This document shows positions 7,454 to 16,244 of a DNA stretch of 63,122 bases, one piece after another (position 1 is the stretch's first letter; each line of letters begins with the position of its first letter). Origin of the DNA: Flavipsychrobacter sp. (GTDB lineage Bacteria > Bacteroidota > Bacteroidia > Chitinophagales > Chitinophagaceae); contig JAJNBJ010000022.1 of the NCBI GenBank assembly GCA_021155965.1, positions 1 through 63,122 of the forward strand. The letters run 5' to 3'. Below the pieces are notes generated by a model that saw only the letters and a program-made list of their open reading frames with translations, did no database searches and was not told the origin of the DNA. The translations under genes and the position numbers were made by a program.

Positions 7454-8143
7454 TTACGCTACTGTTTTAGTGTCAATAGTTATACCGGGGCTCATGGTGC
7501 TTGCCATGCTGATACCCCTTAAATAATGGCCTTTTGCAGTAGCCGGTTTCAAACGTACCAGGGTATTGATCAACTCCTGCGCGTTCTCAGCTATTTTCTT
7601 AGGCTCGAAAGATATGCGGCCAACAGAAGCATGGATGATACCAGCTTTGTCTATTTTGAACGCGATCTTACCGCCTTTTACTTCATTAACTGCTGCAGCC
7701 ACATCCATGGTAACAGTACCTGTTTTAGGGTTGGGCATCAGGTTACGAGGACCTAATATCTTACCCAAACGACCTATTTTAGGCATCACAGATGGGGTAG
7801 CAACGATCACATCTACATCGGTCCATCCGCCTTCGATCTTAGTTACGAATTCGTCCAGTCCTACGAAGTCTGCGCCTGCGCCTCTTGCTTCAGCTTCTTT
7901 ATCAGGAGTGCAGAGAACAAGTACACGCTTTGTTTTACCGGTACCGTGAGGAAGCGTCACAGTGCCGCGGATCGCCTGGTCAGCCTTCTTAGGGTCTACA
8001 CCAAGGCGTATATGCATATCCACCGAGCTGTCGAATTTTGTGGTGTTCACTGTTTTTACAACAGCGGCAGCCTCAGCCAGTGAGTATTGTTTGTTTTTAT
8101 CGATTTTAGCTTCTGCAGCTTTTCTTTTCTTAGAGATTGCCAT
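7454..8143 (-). CDS. rplA: Ribosomal protein L1
   Basis: A 229-residue protein binding 23S rRNA at the E-site stalk, and in many bacteria repressing its own operon. It has the N-terminal [39 protein letters not shown]...LPHGTGK, the second domain with [21 protein letters not shown] and the C-terminal [11 protein letters not shown] / [11 protein letters not shown]. The start is the ATG at 8143; the frame is open to a TTG at 8149 but MAISKK is the conserved N-terminus. It lies 28 bp after rplK. Confidence 0.98.
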   Translation of the reverse strand: MAISKKRKAAEAKIDKNKQYSLAEAAAVVKTVNTTKFDSSVDMHIRLGVDPKKADQAIRGTVTLPHGTGKTKRVLVLCTPDKEAEARGAGADFVGLDEFVTKIEGGWTDVDVIVATPSVMPKIGRLGKILGPRNLMPNPKTGTVTMDVAAAVNEVKGGKIAFKIDKAGIIHASVGRISFEPKKIAENAQELINTLVRLKPATAKGHYLRGISMASTMSPGITIDTKTVA

Positions 8144-8171
8144 TATCAAATGTTTTTAATAAGGTAAATAA

Positions 8172-8615
8172 TTAGTTAGCCCATGGCGCATTGCCTTCTA
8201 CCGTGAAGCCCATGCTGCGTGCTGTACCGGCAACCATTTTCATGGCGCTTTCCAGGGTGAAGCAGTTAAGGTCAGGCATTTTGTCTTTAGCAATGGTTTC
8301 TACCTGCGCCCAGGTAACTTTACCTACTTTCTGGCGGTTTGGTTCTTTAGAGCCTTTTGGTTGCTTAGCCAGTTCCATCAATTGAACAGCAGCCGGAGGA
8401 GTTTTGATAACGAAATCAAAGCTCTTGTCTGTGTAAACGGTAAGTGTTACAGGGAGTACTTTACCCATCTTGTCCTGCGTACGGGCATTGAACTGCTTGC
8501 AGAACTCCATAATGTTGACGCCTTTTGAGCCGAGCGCCGGGCCGATTGGTGGGGCTGGATTAGCCTGGCCACCTTTTACCTGCAGCTTCACAAAGCCGCT
8601 GATCTCTTTAGCCAT
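8172..8615 (-). CDS. rplK: Ribosomal protein L11
   Basis: A 147-residue protein of the GTPase-associated centre. Motifs: [21 protein letters not shown] (proline-rich thiostrepton-loop domain), [27 protein letters not shown] and the rRNA-binding C-terminal domain ending [12 protein letters not shown]. Length and start are normal. It is the first gene of the operon; nusG and secE, which precede rplK in most bacteria, are not found upstream in the window. Confidence 0.98.
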   Translation of the reverse strand: MAKEISGFVKLQVKGGQANPAPPIGPALGSKGVNIMEFCKQFNARTQDKMGKVLPVTLTVYTDKSFDFVIKTPPAAVQLMELAKQPKGSKEPNRQKVGKVTWAQVETIAKDKMPDLNCFTLESAMKMVAGTARSMGFTVEGNAPWAN

Positions 8616-8710
8616 TTAATTGGTTTTTGGTGTTAACGAATTTTCCCCTCGCGGGTACTGTTTCTTCCAAATGCGATCTTATAAAAAGAGCAAAATTGAA
8701 AATTGGACTG

Positions 8711-8741
8711 CAAAGGTAAGGGAAAAATATAATTCAACAAA
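8711..8741 (-). promoter_or_regulatory. Promoter of the rplKAJL operon
   Basis: On the minus strand TTTG (8741-8738), 19 nt, then TACCTTTG (8718-8711): an exact match to the Bacteroidota housekeeping promoter TTTG-N19-TAnnTTTG. It predicts a start near 8704 and a leader of about 90 nt before rplK. Confidence 0.8.
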
Positions 8742-8784
8742 TAAAATACTCAAAAATAATTTGATAGCTCAAAAGGGCTATAAC

Positions 8785-8855
8785 AAAAAAGCCAGTCTGA
8801 GAACAGACCGGCCCCTATAAACCTTATGAAAAGCCGAATTGAGAACAATTCAGCT
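8785..8855 (-). terminator. Two tandem homologous hairpins, probable terminators
   Basis: Read on the minus strand, two units about 42 nt apart share the layout 'ATAGG.GC-stem-TTCT loop-stem-GGCTTTT'. The stems differ in sequence (GAATTG/CAATTC in one, GTCTG/CAGAC in the other), and each has one G-T wobble at the same place. Each ends in a T-run, so they look like intrinsic terminators for the yceI-like gene ending at 8995 and insulate the ribosomal promoter just downstream. The rest of the 379-bp gap (8616-8994) holds that promoter and AT-rich DNA; I see no gene in it. Confidence 0.55.
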
Positions 8856-8994
8856 CCTATATACCCTATGGGTACAAAGATAGTACAATCAGATAAACAA
8901 AAAAACTTTTTACGGGATTTTTTTTCAGGTCATTAACATATGTAATATTGCAAAATATTACATGCTGAAAATAAAGATAAGTATGATTGAGAAA

Positions 8995-9528
8995 CTAGCT
9001 CTTTCTTGCTTTTATTTTAATAGTAACAACAACGTCGTCTGACATGGTCATGCTGCTGCCGCCTACATTAAAGTCCCTGCGGTTAAGTGTAAAGGTGCTG
9101 TTGAAATCGGCCTGGTCGCCAAACTGGATGAAATCGAAAGGTATTTCCATTTCTTTGGTAGTGCCCTTGATAGTTATTTTAAATAAGCCTGCATATTGCG
9201 TATTCTTGGGATAGAGTTTTACAGAAGATATTTCGATGAGTTTATGCCCGGCAACATCAAGGTAATGGTCATCTTTAATGGTCTTATCGCGCATGCCAAC
9301 GCCGGTTTTCAGTGTTCCGGATTCTACAGACCCTTTCAATTTTGAAGATGATAACTTGTCCGGGTTGAATACGATTTCCGTTCTCAGGTTAGATAATTTT
9401 CCATTCACACTAACACCTGCATTCTTCACTTTGAAAGATATGTTAGATGTGATGGGAGTCCATGTCTGGCACAATGCCATTACCGGAATACTTAACAACA
9501 AAACGGAGATCGCTACTATCTTCTTCAT
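8995..9528 (-). CDS. YceI-family periplasmic lipid-binding protein
   Basis: A 177-residue protein with a signal peptide (MKKIVAISVLLLSIPVMALCQ) and a YceI-type lipocalin-like barrel. It opens WTPITSNISFKVKNAGVSVNGKLSNL, has DDHYLDVAGHKLIEISSVKL and TIKGTTKEMEIPFDF, and ends FTLNRRDFNVG...DDVVVTIKIKA. Members bind isoprenoid-like lipids in the periplasm; the physiological ligand here is unknown. The length is normal for the family, and the gene is monocistronic on this strand. Confidence 0.9.
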   Translation of the reverse strand: MKKIVAISVLLLSIPVMALCQTWTPITSNISFKVKNAGVSVNGKLSNLRTEIVFNPDKLSSSKLKGSVESGTLKTGVGMRDKTIKDDHYLDVAGHKLIEISSVKLYPKNTQYAGLFKITIKGTTKEMEIPFDFIQFGDQADFNSTFTLNRRDFNVGGSSMTMSDDVVVTIKIKARKS

Positions 9529-9609
9529 ACTGCAATTTACAAAAACGTTTTAAAGACTGTGTTAAATGTCTCAATAACAACGACATCCGCATTGCCGGAG
9601 ACTATATGG

Positions 9610-9933
9610 CTATTTAGCTCCCATGGTTATTACATACTTCAGGATCATATCCTGGTCCGTACCAGTTATTGGCTTGGTACCGCTTTCCTGCGCTTTTGTT
9701 GCCATAGCCGGCACGATCTTTCGCCACTGCTCTTCGGTATAATCTGAAGGCCTTTTGGCCCCGTGGCATACAGTGCATTTTTCATCGTGAACAGCTTTAC
9801 CTCTTTTCAATTCTTCAACGGTGAGGCCGGGGAATTTATTCGCACCACGGGTTGCATCGGCCTCTGTGAATTTGAACGTTTTAGGGCTGCATGCAACAAA
9901 TAATACAGATAGAATAACAGCAATTTTTTTCAC
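9610..9933 (-). CDS. Small cytochrome c lipoprotein
   Basis: The frame holds one haem c attachment site CTVCHG, followed by RPSDYTEEQWRKIVPAMATKA, in which the Met (or the late VITMG Met) can be the distal haem ligand. The likely start is the GTG at 9933, giving a lipoprotein signal (KKIAVILSVLFVACS, lipobox VAC); this makes a 107-residue protein. The ATG at 10041 would add 36 residues unlike a leader. The fold and the CHG-rich N-terminus fit a membrane-anchored electron carrier in the periplasm. Confidence 0.8.
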   Translation of the reverse strand: MKKIAVILSVLFVACSPKTFKFTEADATRGANKFPGLTVEELKRGKAVHDEKCTVCHGAKRPSDYTEEQWRKIVPAMATKAQESGTKPITGTDQDMILKYVITMGAK

Positions 9934-9970
9934 GAGAATGTATTTGTAGTTATTGATCAATTGTTCGCAA

Positions 9971-9978
9971 CAAAAATA
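9971..9978 (-). promoter_or_regulatory. Candidate -7 element for the cytochrome c gene
   Basis: On the minus strand TATTTTTG, a TAnnTTTG match 37 nt before the GTG start. It favours the GTG at 9933 over the ATG at 10041, which lies upstream of this element. Confidence 0.4.
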
Positions 9979-10057
9979 CGTGTATAAACTTACAATTTTG
10001 TTAAAAACGGAATGCTGCCCGGATATGTATCCGGGCAGCATTCTAAATTGCTCCCAA

Positions 10058-11251
10058 TTACCTGTTTGTTACAGGAATACTGGCTTTTATATAGCCATGG
10101 CTGTCGCTTACGCGAATAATATAATTGCCGCTTGCCCGTTCCGAAATATCTAGGGATTGCTGTGCTCCGGTTGCATGGGTAGAGGAAACTAACCTGCCTG
10201 AGAGGGTATAGACAGTGATTAGGTCGCCATTGGTTGTACCGGAAATAGTAATAATTCCATTTGTGGGGTTAGGGTAGGCTTTAATGTTGAAAGCAGGTGA
10301 ATAATATTCATTTATGCTGGTTGTGCCCACGCCAAAAGCCAGTGAGTGAGGGCTTGATGCAATGTTTATGGTTGCTATTTGTGCATGTGTAGCCTCATTA
10401 AATACGGTTACTGTGTCATCATAATGGGCAACAACCCATATTTCAGCCCTTGTTGGGTGGCGGTAAATATCAAATGGCTCCCTTGTCCCGCAATCTATCG
10501 AATCTATAATGGTCATTGTTGAAGTAGCATATATCCTTACTTTTTTTGCAGAAGGGAAGGTTACGAATATTTTACTGCTGTCTGCCGAAACTTCAATGGC
10601 GTTTATTCCGACGGGGGTAGTTAAGGAGTCAATAACTGTCTTAGTGACAGCATTTATTTTATAAACCTTGGTGCCGGTCCACGCCGTCCTGTATGCCAAA
10701 GTTCCGCCTTTTGTAAAACGGGTATCCCCATTGTCAGTAGAGACAGCCGATGTAGTAAAGGGTGTTGAAGTGAGGCTACCGGTATAATCTACAACATAGA
10801 TACTATTATTGCTGCTTACCCAAACTTCTTTAGAGTTTGGGCGTTCTGTAACAAATTGGGCACTTGGTATGGCAACGCTGTCGGTAACGGTTTTTGTGAG
10901 TGTATTTACCCTTCCCAGCCCATTATTTGTGCGTGCGAATAAAGTGTTAGGTTCATTAGAAGCAGTGAGGTTGTACATGATGTAGTTGATCGAATCGGTA
11001 ACATTGAAACTCCCGGGGTCTACATAATACAGGTAGCGTTTAGCAAATGACGCCGCAAAAAATTTCGTGCGGTCGTTGGATGCACATACAAATGCATAAG
11101 CGCCGGTTGGGTCGCCAACTGTGCCTGTTCTTGTATAAGTAGTACCGTTTACGGAGGCCATACCGTTAAACCCACTGGTGAGCACAGGCTGGCTATGGCC
11201 AGTGATGATTGCAGCAAACGCCGCGAAACAGAAAGTAATTATCTTTTTCAT
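10058..11251 (-). CDS. Secreted YncE-like beta-propeller with T9SS type A sorting domain
   Basis: A 397-residue protein. The signal peptide is MKKIITFCFAAFAAIITGHS; an upstream ATG at 11272 is less likely. The middle is a seven-bladed propeller of the YncE/NHL kind, with repeats such as NRTKFFAASFAKRYLYYVD, NSKEVWVSSNNSIYVVD, DSSKIFVTFPSAKKVRIY and RAEIWVVAHYDDTVTVFN. The last 75 residues (IKAYPNPTNGIITISG...LITVYTLSGRLV...GNYIIRV) are a type A sorting domain, so the protein is exported by the type IX system. The ligand or partner is unknown. It follows the cytochrome gene region but is separately transcribed. Confidence 0.85.
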   Translation of the reverse strand: MKKIITFCFAAFAAIITGHSQPVLTSGFNGMASVNGTTYTRTGTVGDPTGAYAFVCASNDRTKFFAASFAKRYLYYVDPGSFNVTDSINYIMYNLTASNEPNTLFARTNNGLGRVNTLTKTVTDSVAIPSAQFVTERPNSKEVWVSSNNSIYVVDYTGSLTSTPFTTSAVSTDNGDTRFTKGGTLAYRTAWTGTKVYKINAVTKTVIDSLTTPVGINAIEVSADSSKIFVTFPSAKKVRIYATSTMTIIDSIDCGTREPFDIYRHPTRAEIWVVAHYDDTVTVFNEATHAQIATINIASSPHSLAFGVGTTSINEYYSPAFNIKAYPNPTNGIITISGTTNGDLITVYTLSGRLVSSTHATGAQQSLDISERASGNYIIRVSDSHGYIKASIPVTNR

Positions 11252-11350
11252 AGTATTTTGTTTTGTTTGCACAAAAATACCAGTGGGCTATGGTGTGCTG
11301 AATACCACTTTGAGGGTATTTTTTATCCGTATTTTTACGGATAGAACACA

Positions 11351-13123
11351 TCAGGCCGGCATATGAATGGCTACCAATGTGCCCTTGCCTGGTTGAGAAT
11401 CAATATCTACGGTGCCATTTTGCAGTTGCACCCGTGAGTAGATGTTTTTCAGGCCGATGCCAGCTTTCTTCAGTGTTTTTGGATCAAATCCCTTACCATC
11501 GTCCTCGATCGTTACCGAAATCCCATCTTCATCTTTGTGTATTTGTATGTCCACGTGTTTCGCCTCAGCATGCTTGATGACATTATTTATGGACTCCTGT
11601 ATAACCCTGTATAATACTGATTCAATTTCCTCATCCAGGCGGCTTCCGAGCCCTGAACATTCAAAGGTTACAGTCATTCTATCTGGTTCTATGCCCGATA
11701 CCAATTCCTGCACTGCAGATTCCAATCCCGACTTTGCCAGTGCTTTAGGCATCATCTGGTGCGATATTGCCCTCAGCTCATCGTAGCTGTTCGTAACAAG
11801 GCGCAATACCCGTTCTGCATCCGGATTGGTGGTTTTATCAATGCTGTTTTTTGCAAAGAAACCGTTCAGGTTCAGTAACGATGCAGACAGCAATTGACCT
11901 ACGCCATCGTGCAGGTCGGCAGCAATGCGTTTTCTTTCCTTTTCTTCAGCATTAAGCACTTCACGGGTAGTTATTGCCTGCTGCCGGTTTATCTCTGCTT
12001 GTAGCTTCGCTTCGGCTTTCAGTTTTCTCCTGTTATAAAATAAATAACCGGCAATTGCGGCAACAATGAACAGGCCAATTATGAAGTACAGTAAAATGCT
12101 TCTTTGCTTTATTTTCAGGTTTTGAATGGTGGCGCGTTGGCTAAGGTCTCGGATGTGCTGCTCCTTTTTCTCGGTTTCATATTTTTTATCTGCTTCTATT
12201 GCCATCTTTGCTTTCCGTTCGGTTAAAATGCTATCGTGCAATATTGTATATCTTTTATACAATGCCAGCGCTTTTGGAAAGTCTTTGCGTGTTTCATAGA
12301 TACCGGAAAGAAACTGGTAAGTATAGGTTTCCAGGTCGGCATATTTTATCGAATGGGCTATAGATTGGGCGAGCAGTGCATAGTGTATTGCGCTGTCATA
12401 TTGCTTTAACGAGTTAAAAGTTTCACCAATATTTATTAGGGTCATTGCCTGGTCTAGAGGTTTGCCCACAGCTTTCTTTATAGGTAAGGCTTTTTTAAAA
12501 TAAACAAGTGCTGTATGTGCATCATTTTTCAGGCCGTAAATACCCGCAAGGTTATCCATACTGTATGCAGCGCCAAGCCGCAGGGTACTGTCTTTTTCAT
12601 TTATTCTTAGGGCATGCTCGTAATAATATTGTGCTGAATCAAGCATGCCTTTTCTCTCGTAATATATACCTATCCGGTTGTAGCCATCGCCAATTGCTGA
12701 ATTGCTGTTGATACTCAAGGCTACGCCAATGCCTTTTTTTAAATATTGTTCATGTATGTTGTTAATATCATTTTTTGAGTAAACCTGCGCTATACCATAA
12801 TACAAGATGGCCAGTTCTGCACTTGGCGGGTATTTTTCGGCTTTTCGCAGTGCATCGAGCAATAGTGTTGTTGCCGCGTCTGGTTGCCCATTAACGAACA
12901 GATGCATGCCATATATGCGCTTAGACTCGATTTCCTTTTTAATGTCCTTCAGTTTAACGGCAAGTTCTGCGGTTTTTTTGTAATAGTATTCTATAGAGTC
13001 GGAGTTATCGTTATCGTGCTTCTGCAGTTTACTGAACCACAAAGACAGTTCATCTCGTTCTGTTTGGGCATGTGCGCTGATGGTACAGCCTATAAGTAGT
13101 AATATGAATATCCGGTGGAACAT
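11351..13123 (-). CDS. TPR sensor histidine kinase, NarL (HisKA_3) class
   Basis: A 590-residue kinase. The start at 13123 gives a signal peptide (MFHRIFILLLIGCTISAHAQ). About 330 residues of tetratricopeptide repeats follow in the periplasm (for example SAIGDGYNRIGIYYERKGMLDSAQYYYEHAL), then one transmembrane helix (LLYFIIGLFIVAAIAGYLFY) and a coiled coil. The HisKA_3 dimerisation domain carries RIAADLHDGVGQ, and the HATPase_c domain has QESINNVIKHAEAKHV and EDDGKGFD...GIGLKNIYSRV. It is divergent from the LuxR-type regulator gene, its obvious partner, with a 60-bp space between the two starts. The signal sensed is unknown. Confidence 0.9.
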   Translation of the reverse strand: MFHRIFILLLIGCTISAHAQTERDELSLWFSKLQKHDNDNSDSIEYYYKKTAELAVKLKDIKKEIESKRIYGMHLFVNGQPDAATTLLLDALRKAEKYPPSAELAILYYGIAQVYSKNDINNIHEQYLKKGIGVALSINSNSAIGDGYNRIGIYYERKGMLDSAQYYYEHALRINEKDSTLRLGAAYSMDNLAGIYGLKNDAHTALVYFKKALPIKKAVGKPLDQAMTLINIGETFNSLKQYDSAIHYALLAQSIAHSIKYADLETYTYQFLSGIYETRKDFPKALALYKRYTILHDSILTERKAKMAIEADKKYETEKKEQHIRDLSQRATIQNLKIKQRSILLYFIIGLFIVAAIAGYLFYNRRKLKAEAKLQAEINRQQAITTREVLNAEEKERKRIAADLHDGVGQLLSASLLNLNGFFAKNSIDKTTNPDAERVLRLVTNSYDELRAISHQMMPKALAKSGLESAVQELVSGIEPDRMTVTFECSGLGSRLDEEIESVLYRVIQESINNVIKHAEAKHVDIQIHKDEDGISVTIEDDGKGFDPKTLKKAGIGLKNIYSRVQLQNGTVDIDSQPGKGTLVAIHMPA

Positions 13124-13183
13124 GAGATGGTTAAGATAGACAAAAAATGAATAATTGATCATATTGCCCTATTTTAGTGTTTC

Positions 13184-13816
13184 ATGAGTTTAGAGCTGAA
13201 GGTAAATATTGTTTTGGCAGATGATCATGCTATTGTTTTGGATGGCATCCAGGCTTTACTGGCAGCACACCCATCCATTCATGTAGTCAGCAAAGTGTCT
13301 GATGGGACGGAAGCATTGGAGGTGCTGAAGAATGAAACGGTTGACATGGTGCTTACTGATTACTCCATGGATGGTATGGATGGGCTTGCGCTTGTGCAAA
13401 ATGTAAAGAAACTGTACCCGCATATCAAGATCATTATGCTGAGCATGCATGATGAGCCATCTATTGTACAGGAAGTTTTCAGGGCTGGTGTAGATGGCTA
13501 TATTTTGAAGAAGCATACCCACCAGGAGCTGATCAATGCAATAGAAGTAGTGTCGGCGGGCGGGCAGTTCAAAAGCCCGGAAGTAAATAAAATACTGATG
13601 AAGCGGCTGCAGCCTGAAAGTTCTGCCCAGCTAACAGACCGGGAGCTTGATGTGCTGAAGTTGCTTATTAATGAACTAAATACCAGGCAGATAGCAGAAA
13701 AGCTGGAGATAAGCGAGCGAACAGTTGAAACACATCGTAAGAACCTTTTAAGAAAAACCAACTCGTTAAACATTGTGGGGCTGGTTAAGTATGCCCATGC
13801 ACACCACCTGATATAA
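13184..13816 (+). CDS. NarL/FixJ-family response regulator
   Basis: A 210-residue regulator. The receiver domain has the acidic pair D13-D14 (LADDHA), phosphoacceptor D59 (LTDYSMDGMDG) and the Lys of YILKKHT. The C-terminal LuxR-type helix-turn-helix reads LTDRELDVLKLLINELNTRQIAEKLEISERTVETHRKNLLRK. It is divergent from the TPR kinase gene at 11351-13123, so the two form a two-component system. Its stop overlaps the start of the S1/P1 nuclease gene (TAATG), so the nuclease is translationally coupled to it. Confidence 0.93.
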   Translation: MSLELKVNIVLADDHAIVLDGIQALLAAHPSIHVVSKVSDGTEALEVLKNETVDMVLTDYSMDGMDGLALVQNVKKLYPHIKIIMLSMHDEPSIVQEVFRAGVDGYILKKHTHQELINAIEVVSAGGQFKSPEVNKILMKRLQPESSAQLTDRELDVLKLLINELNTRQIAEKLEISERTVETHRKNLLRKTNSLNIVGLVKYAHAHHLI

Positions 13817-14724
13817 TGAAACAGATCAAATTCCTGATTTTATTTTTATTGAGCCCGTTCATCTGCCTTGCGTGGAGCGAGAATGGCCACAACATGGGAG
13901 GGGCTATTGCATACTATTACCTGAAAGCAAACAAACCTGCAACAATAGACTATGTTGTCAATATTCTAAAACAGCACCCTTGGTATAACACAAGGTGGCA
14001 AAGTAAATTGGCAGGGTTAAACCCTGAGCAGAAGAAAGTAACGCTGTTTATGCTGGCATCAACATTTCCGGATGATGCACGGGATGACTATGAATTGGGT
14101 GGGGGAGAGAAAACAAAATGGCATTATGTGGATTATCCTGTAGTGCCTGCCGGTAGCAAAATAAAGGGCAAACAACCGGAGCGACCTAACGCAGAGGAGG
14201 TAATAACGAAATTATTGAGCTCACTTAAAAAACAAAATGACCCAAAGCAAAAAGCCCTGGATGTATGCTGGCTGTTTCATCTCATAGAAGATATACACCA
14301 GCCGTTACATGCTGCCAGCCTGTTCGATGAGCAACACCGCGATGGTGATAAAGGGGGGAATCTCACTTATATCATTTTTAATGACGCGCAGCGATCTGTG
14401 AAGCTGCATAGTTATTGGGACAGATTGATACCCGGCAGTTTTGCCGGTACCCCCTCACGGGCACAAGAATTGCTGCAAATGCCAGAATACAGGGAAGCTA
14501 AGTTATATGAGTTGAAAGCCAATACCACTGTGAAAAGCTGGATATTTAATGAGAGTTATGTAATAGCTAAAGAACAGGTTTATGAGAAAGGACGTGTAAA
14601 TGGGACTGAAGACTCGCCAACCGGCGTGGATGTTATCTACGGCAAAAATGCTAAAAAGACCGCCGAGCGTAGGGTAGTGCTGGCGGGTATTAGGATAGGG
14701 AAAGAGTTGGCGAAACTGTTCTGA
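13816..14724 (+). CDS. Secreted S1/P1 nuclease
   Basis: A 302-residue zinc nuclease that degrades single-stranded DNA and RNA. The signal peptide (MKQIKFLILFLLSPFICLA) is cut so that Trp becomes residue 1 (WSENGHNMGGAIA); in this family the N-terminal Trp and His bind zinc. Other zinc ligands are visible in FPDDARD, HLIEDIHQPLHAA and GDKGGNLTYI...LHSYWD. The ATG overlaps the stop of the response regulator gene. The coupling suggests that the two-component system and the nuclease share a transcript, for instance for phosphate or nucleotide scavenging; that role is inference. Confidence 0.92.
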   Translation: MKQIKFLILFLLSPFICLAWSENGHNMGGAIAYYYLKANKPATIDYVVNILKQHPWYNTRWQSKLAGLNPEQKKVTLFMLASTFPDDARDDYELGGGEKTKWHYVDYPVVPAGSKIKGKQPERPNAEEVITKLLSSLKKQNDPKQKALDVCWLFHLIEDIHQPLHAASLFDEQHRDGDKGGNLTYIIFNDAQRSVKLHSYWDRLIPGSFAGTPSRAQELLQMPEYREAKLYELKANTTVKSWIFNESYVIAKEQVYEKGRVNGTEDSPTGVDVIYGKNAKKTAERRVVLAGIRIGKELAKLF

Positions 14725-14786
14725 TTGTTTGCTTCCCAATGATCATACTTATATACAAACGAGAACTCTGAACAAAGCGATTGCGG

Positions 14787-15959
14787 TCAGGACAAAGATT
14801 TCAATTCATTCATCATTTCCGTCAAAGGCAATACGGTGACGTTAGAACCTAATGAGTATGTCTCTTTTCCTGGATAGACGATAAATTGCCGGGTAGCTCT
14901 GATATCTTCACATCCAAGATGAAATCCTTTCGATATAGTAGGTGTAAGAGATCGTTTAATTTCAACAGCATAAATCTTCTTTGTACCTTGCTCAACAACA
15001 AGATCAATTTCTGCGCCGGCAGAGGTACGATAAAACCAACACGCTACTCCGGTTGGCAAGCAGGCTAATAAGTTTTCCAGTACAAATCCTTCCCAGCTTG
15101 CTCCCACCACAGGATGGCCAAGCACGTCATCAATTGTGGTAAGGTTCAGCAATGCATGTGTAAGTCCACTGTCCCGGATATAAATTTTTGGTGCCTTTAC
15201 AAGACGTTTCCCCACATTGCCGGCCCAGGGCCGAAGCGTGCGAATAAGCAGCAGGTCTTCAAGCAACTCTAAATATCTTTTTGTTGTAGATGCTGCAACA
15301 TCCAGGTTTGCCCCAAGTTGTGCAATATTGAGTTGCCCACCTTGACTATGCGCTAGCATCACCCATAACCGGCGAAGTGTAACTGCCGGGATTCGTGGCC
15401 CCAGTTGAGGTACATCCCGTTCCAGGTAAGTGCTGATGAAATTCATACGCCACCGTAGAGAGGCCTGGTCATTGGCCGCTAGGAAGCTATCCGGAAACCC
15501 GCCCCTTAGCCATAGCTTATTTTGCTCCGGGGAAGTGATTTCATGGGCTGTTAACCCGCTTAGCTCCTTGTAGGCAATCCGGCCTGCAAGTGTTTCAGAT
15601 GATTGTTGCAGTAAGTCGAGAGAAGCAGATCCCAGGATAAGGAATTGTCCGGTACGAAACCCTTCTCGCCGCCGCCCATCTATAACGCCGCGTAGTATAG
15701 GAAACAACTCGGGGACACGTTGTATTTCATCCAGGATAATTAATCGTCCCCGTTGTGTTTCAAAATAGCTCTCCGGTTCCGCTAGCCGGTTGAGATTAGA
15801 AGGGATTTCAAGATCAAGATAAGTGGATGCATCCGTGAAATTTTGCGCTATTTCTTCGGCAAGTGTAGTTTTCCCCACCTGGCGGGGCCCCAGTACCCCA
15901 ACCGCAGGAAATTCGTTCAACAATTCAATTATTTCAGGCTGTACACTTCGTTTGATCAC
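14787..15959 (-). CDS. AAA-family ATPase with DUF4143 domain
   Basis: A 390-residue protein of the common 'ATP-binding protein, DUF4143' group. The Walker A motif is VLGPRQVGKTTLAEE (residues about 20-34), Walker B is LIILDEIQRVPELFPILRG, and an arginine/serine sensor GSASLDLLQQSSETLAGR follows. The C-terminal half is a winged-helix segment (QLNIAQLGANLDVAASTTKRYLELLEDLLLIRTL) and a nuclease-like fold (AEIDLVVEQGTKKIYAVEIKRS) in which D, E-x-K recall the restriction-endonuclease-like core. The start is GTG at 15959. These genes are often horizontally moved and linked to toxin-antitoxin or defence roles, but no function is proven. The gene stands alone. Confidence 0.88.
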   Translation of the reverse strand: MIKRSVQPEIIELLNEFPAVGVLGPRQVGKTTLAEEIAQNFTDASTYLDLEIPSNLNRLAEPESYFETQRGRLIILDEIQRVPELFPILRGVIDGRRREGFRTGQFLILGSASLDLLQQSSETLAGRIAYKELSGLTAHEITSPEQNKLWLRGGFPDSFLAANDQASLRWRMNFISTYLERDVPQLGPRIPAVTLRRLWVMLAHSQGGQLNIAQLGANLDVAASTTKRYLELLEDLLLIRTLRPWAGNVGKRLVKAPKIYIRDSGLTHALLNLTTIDDVLGHPVVGASWEGFVLENLLACLPTGVACWFYRTSAGAEIDLVVEQGTKKIYAVEIKRSLTPTISKGFHLGCEDIRATRQFIVYPGKETYSLGSNVTVLPLTEMMNELKSLS

Positions 15960-16036
15960 CTTGCAAATATAGCATATTGTGAACGATTTGCAAGGTAAGA
16001 TATATCCAATTTAGGGCATTATCGTCCTGAAGAAGA

Positions 16037-16064
16037 TCAAGGCTACTTATTATGGTAGCCTTGA
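16037..16064 (-). terminator. Terminator after tRNA-Met
   Basis: Perfect 10-bp stem TCAAGGCTAC / GTAGCCTTGA with an 8-nt loop, immediately 3' of the tRNA on the minus strand. Confidence 0.7.
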
Positions 16065-16068
16065 TATG

Positions 16069-16142
16069 TAGCGAGATCGGGAGTTGAACCCGAGACCTCA
16101 GGGTTATGAATCCTGCGCTCTAACCGCCTGAGCTACCTCGCC
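16069..16142 (-). tRNA. tRNA-Met (CAU)
   Basis: A 74-nt tRNA on the minus strand starting GGCGAGGTAGCTCAG, with all four arms. The anticodon loop is TTCATAA (anticodon CAU), the T-arm is TCGGG-TTCAACT-CCCGA and the acceptor stem has wobble pairs at 1-72 and 7-66. The anticodon stem CAGGA/CCCTG has an A31-C39 mismatch. It looks like the elongator methionine tRNA; a lysidine-modified tRNA-Ile with CAU is the alternative. CCA is not encoded. Confidence 0.92.
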
Positions 16143-16244
16143 GTTTTTCGGATTGCAAAAGTAGGAAAATCCATTAAATAATTGGCGTTTTCTCACCAAA
16201 TAATCCAATTTATTTTGTTTTATATTGTGTCCTGCTATACTGCC

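Noticed and set aside
8620-8820. A 66-codon frame opposite the rplK leader.
   Set aside because: It covers the rplK promoter and leader and reads as random Lys-rich sequence.
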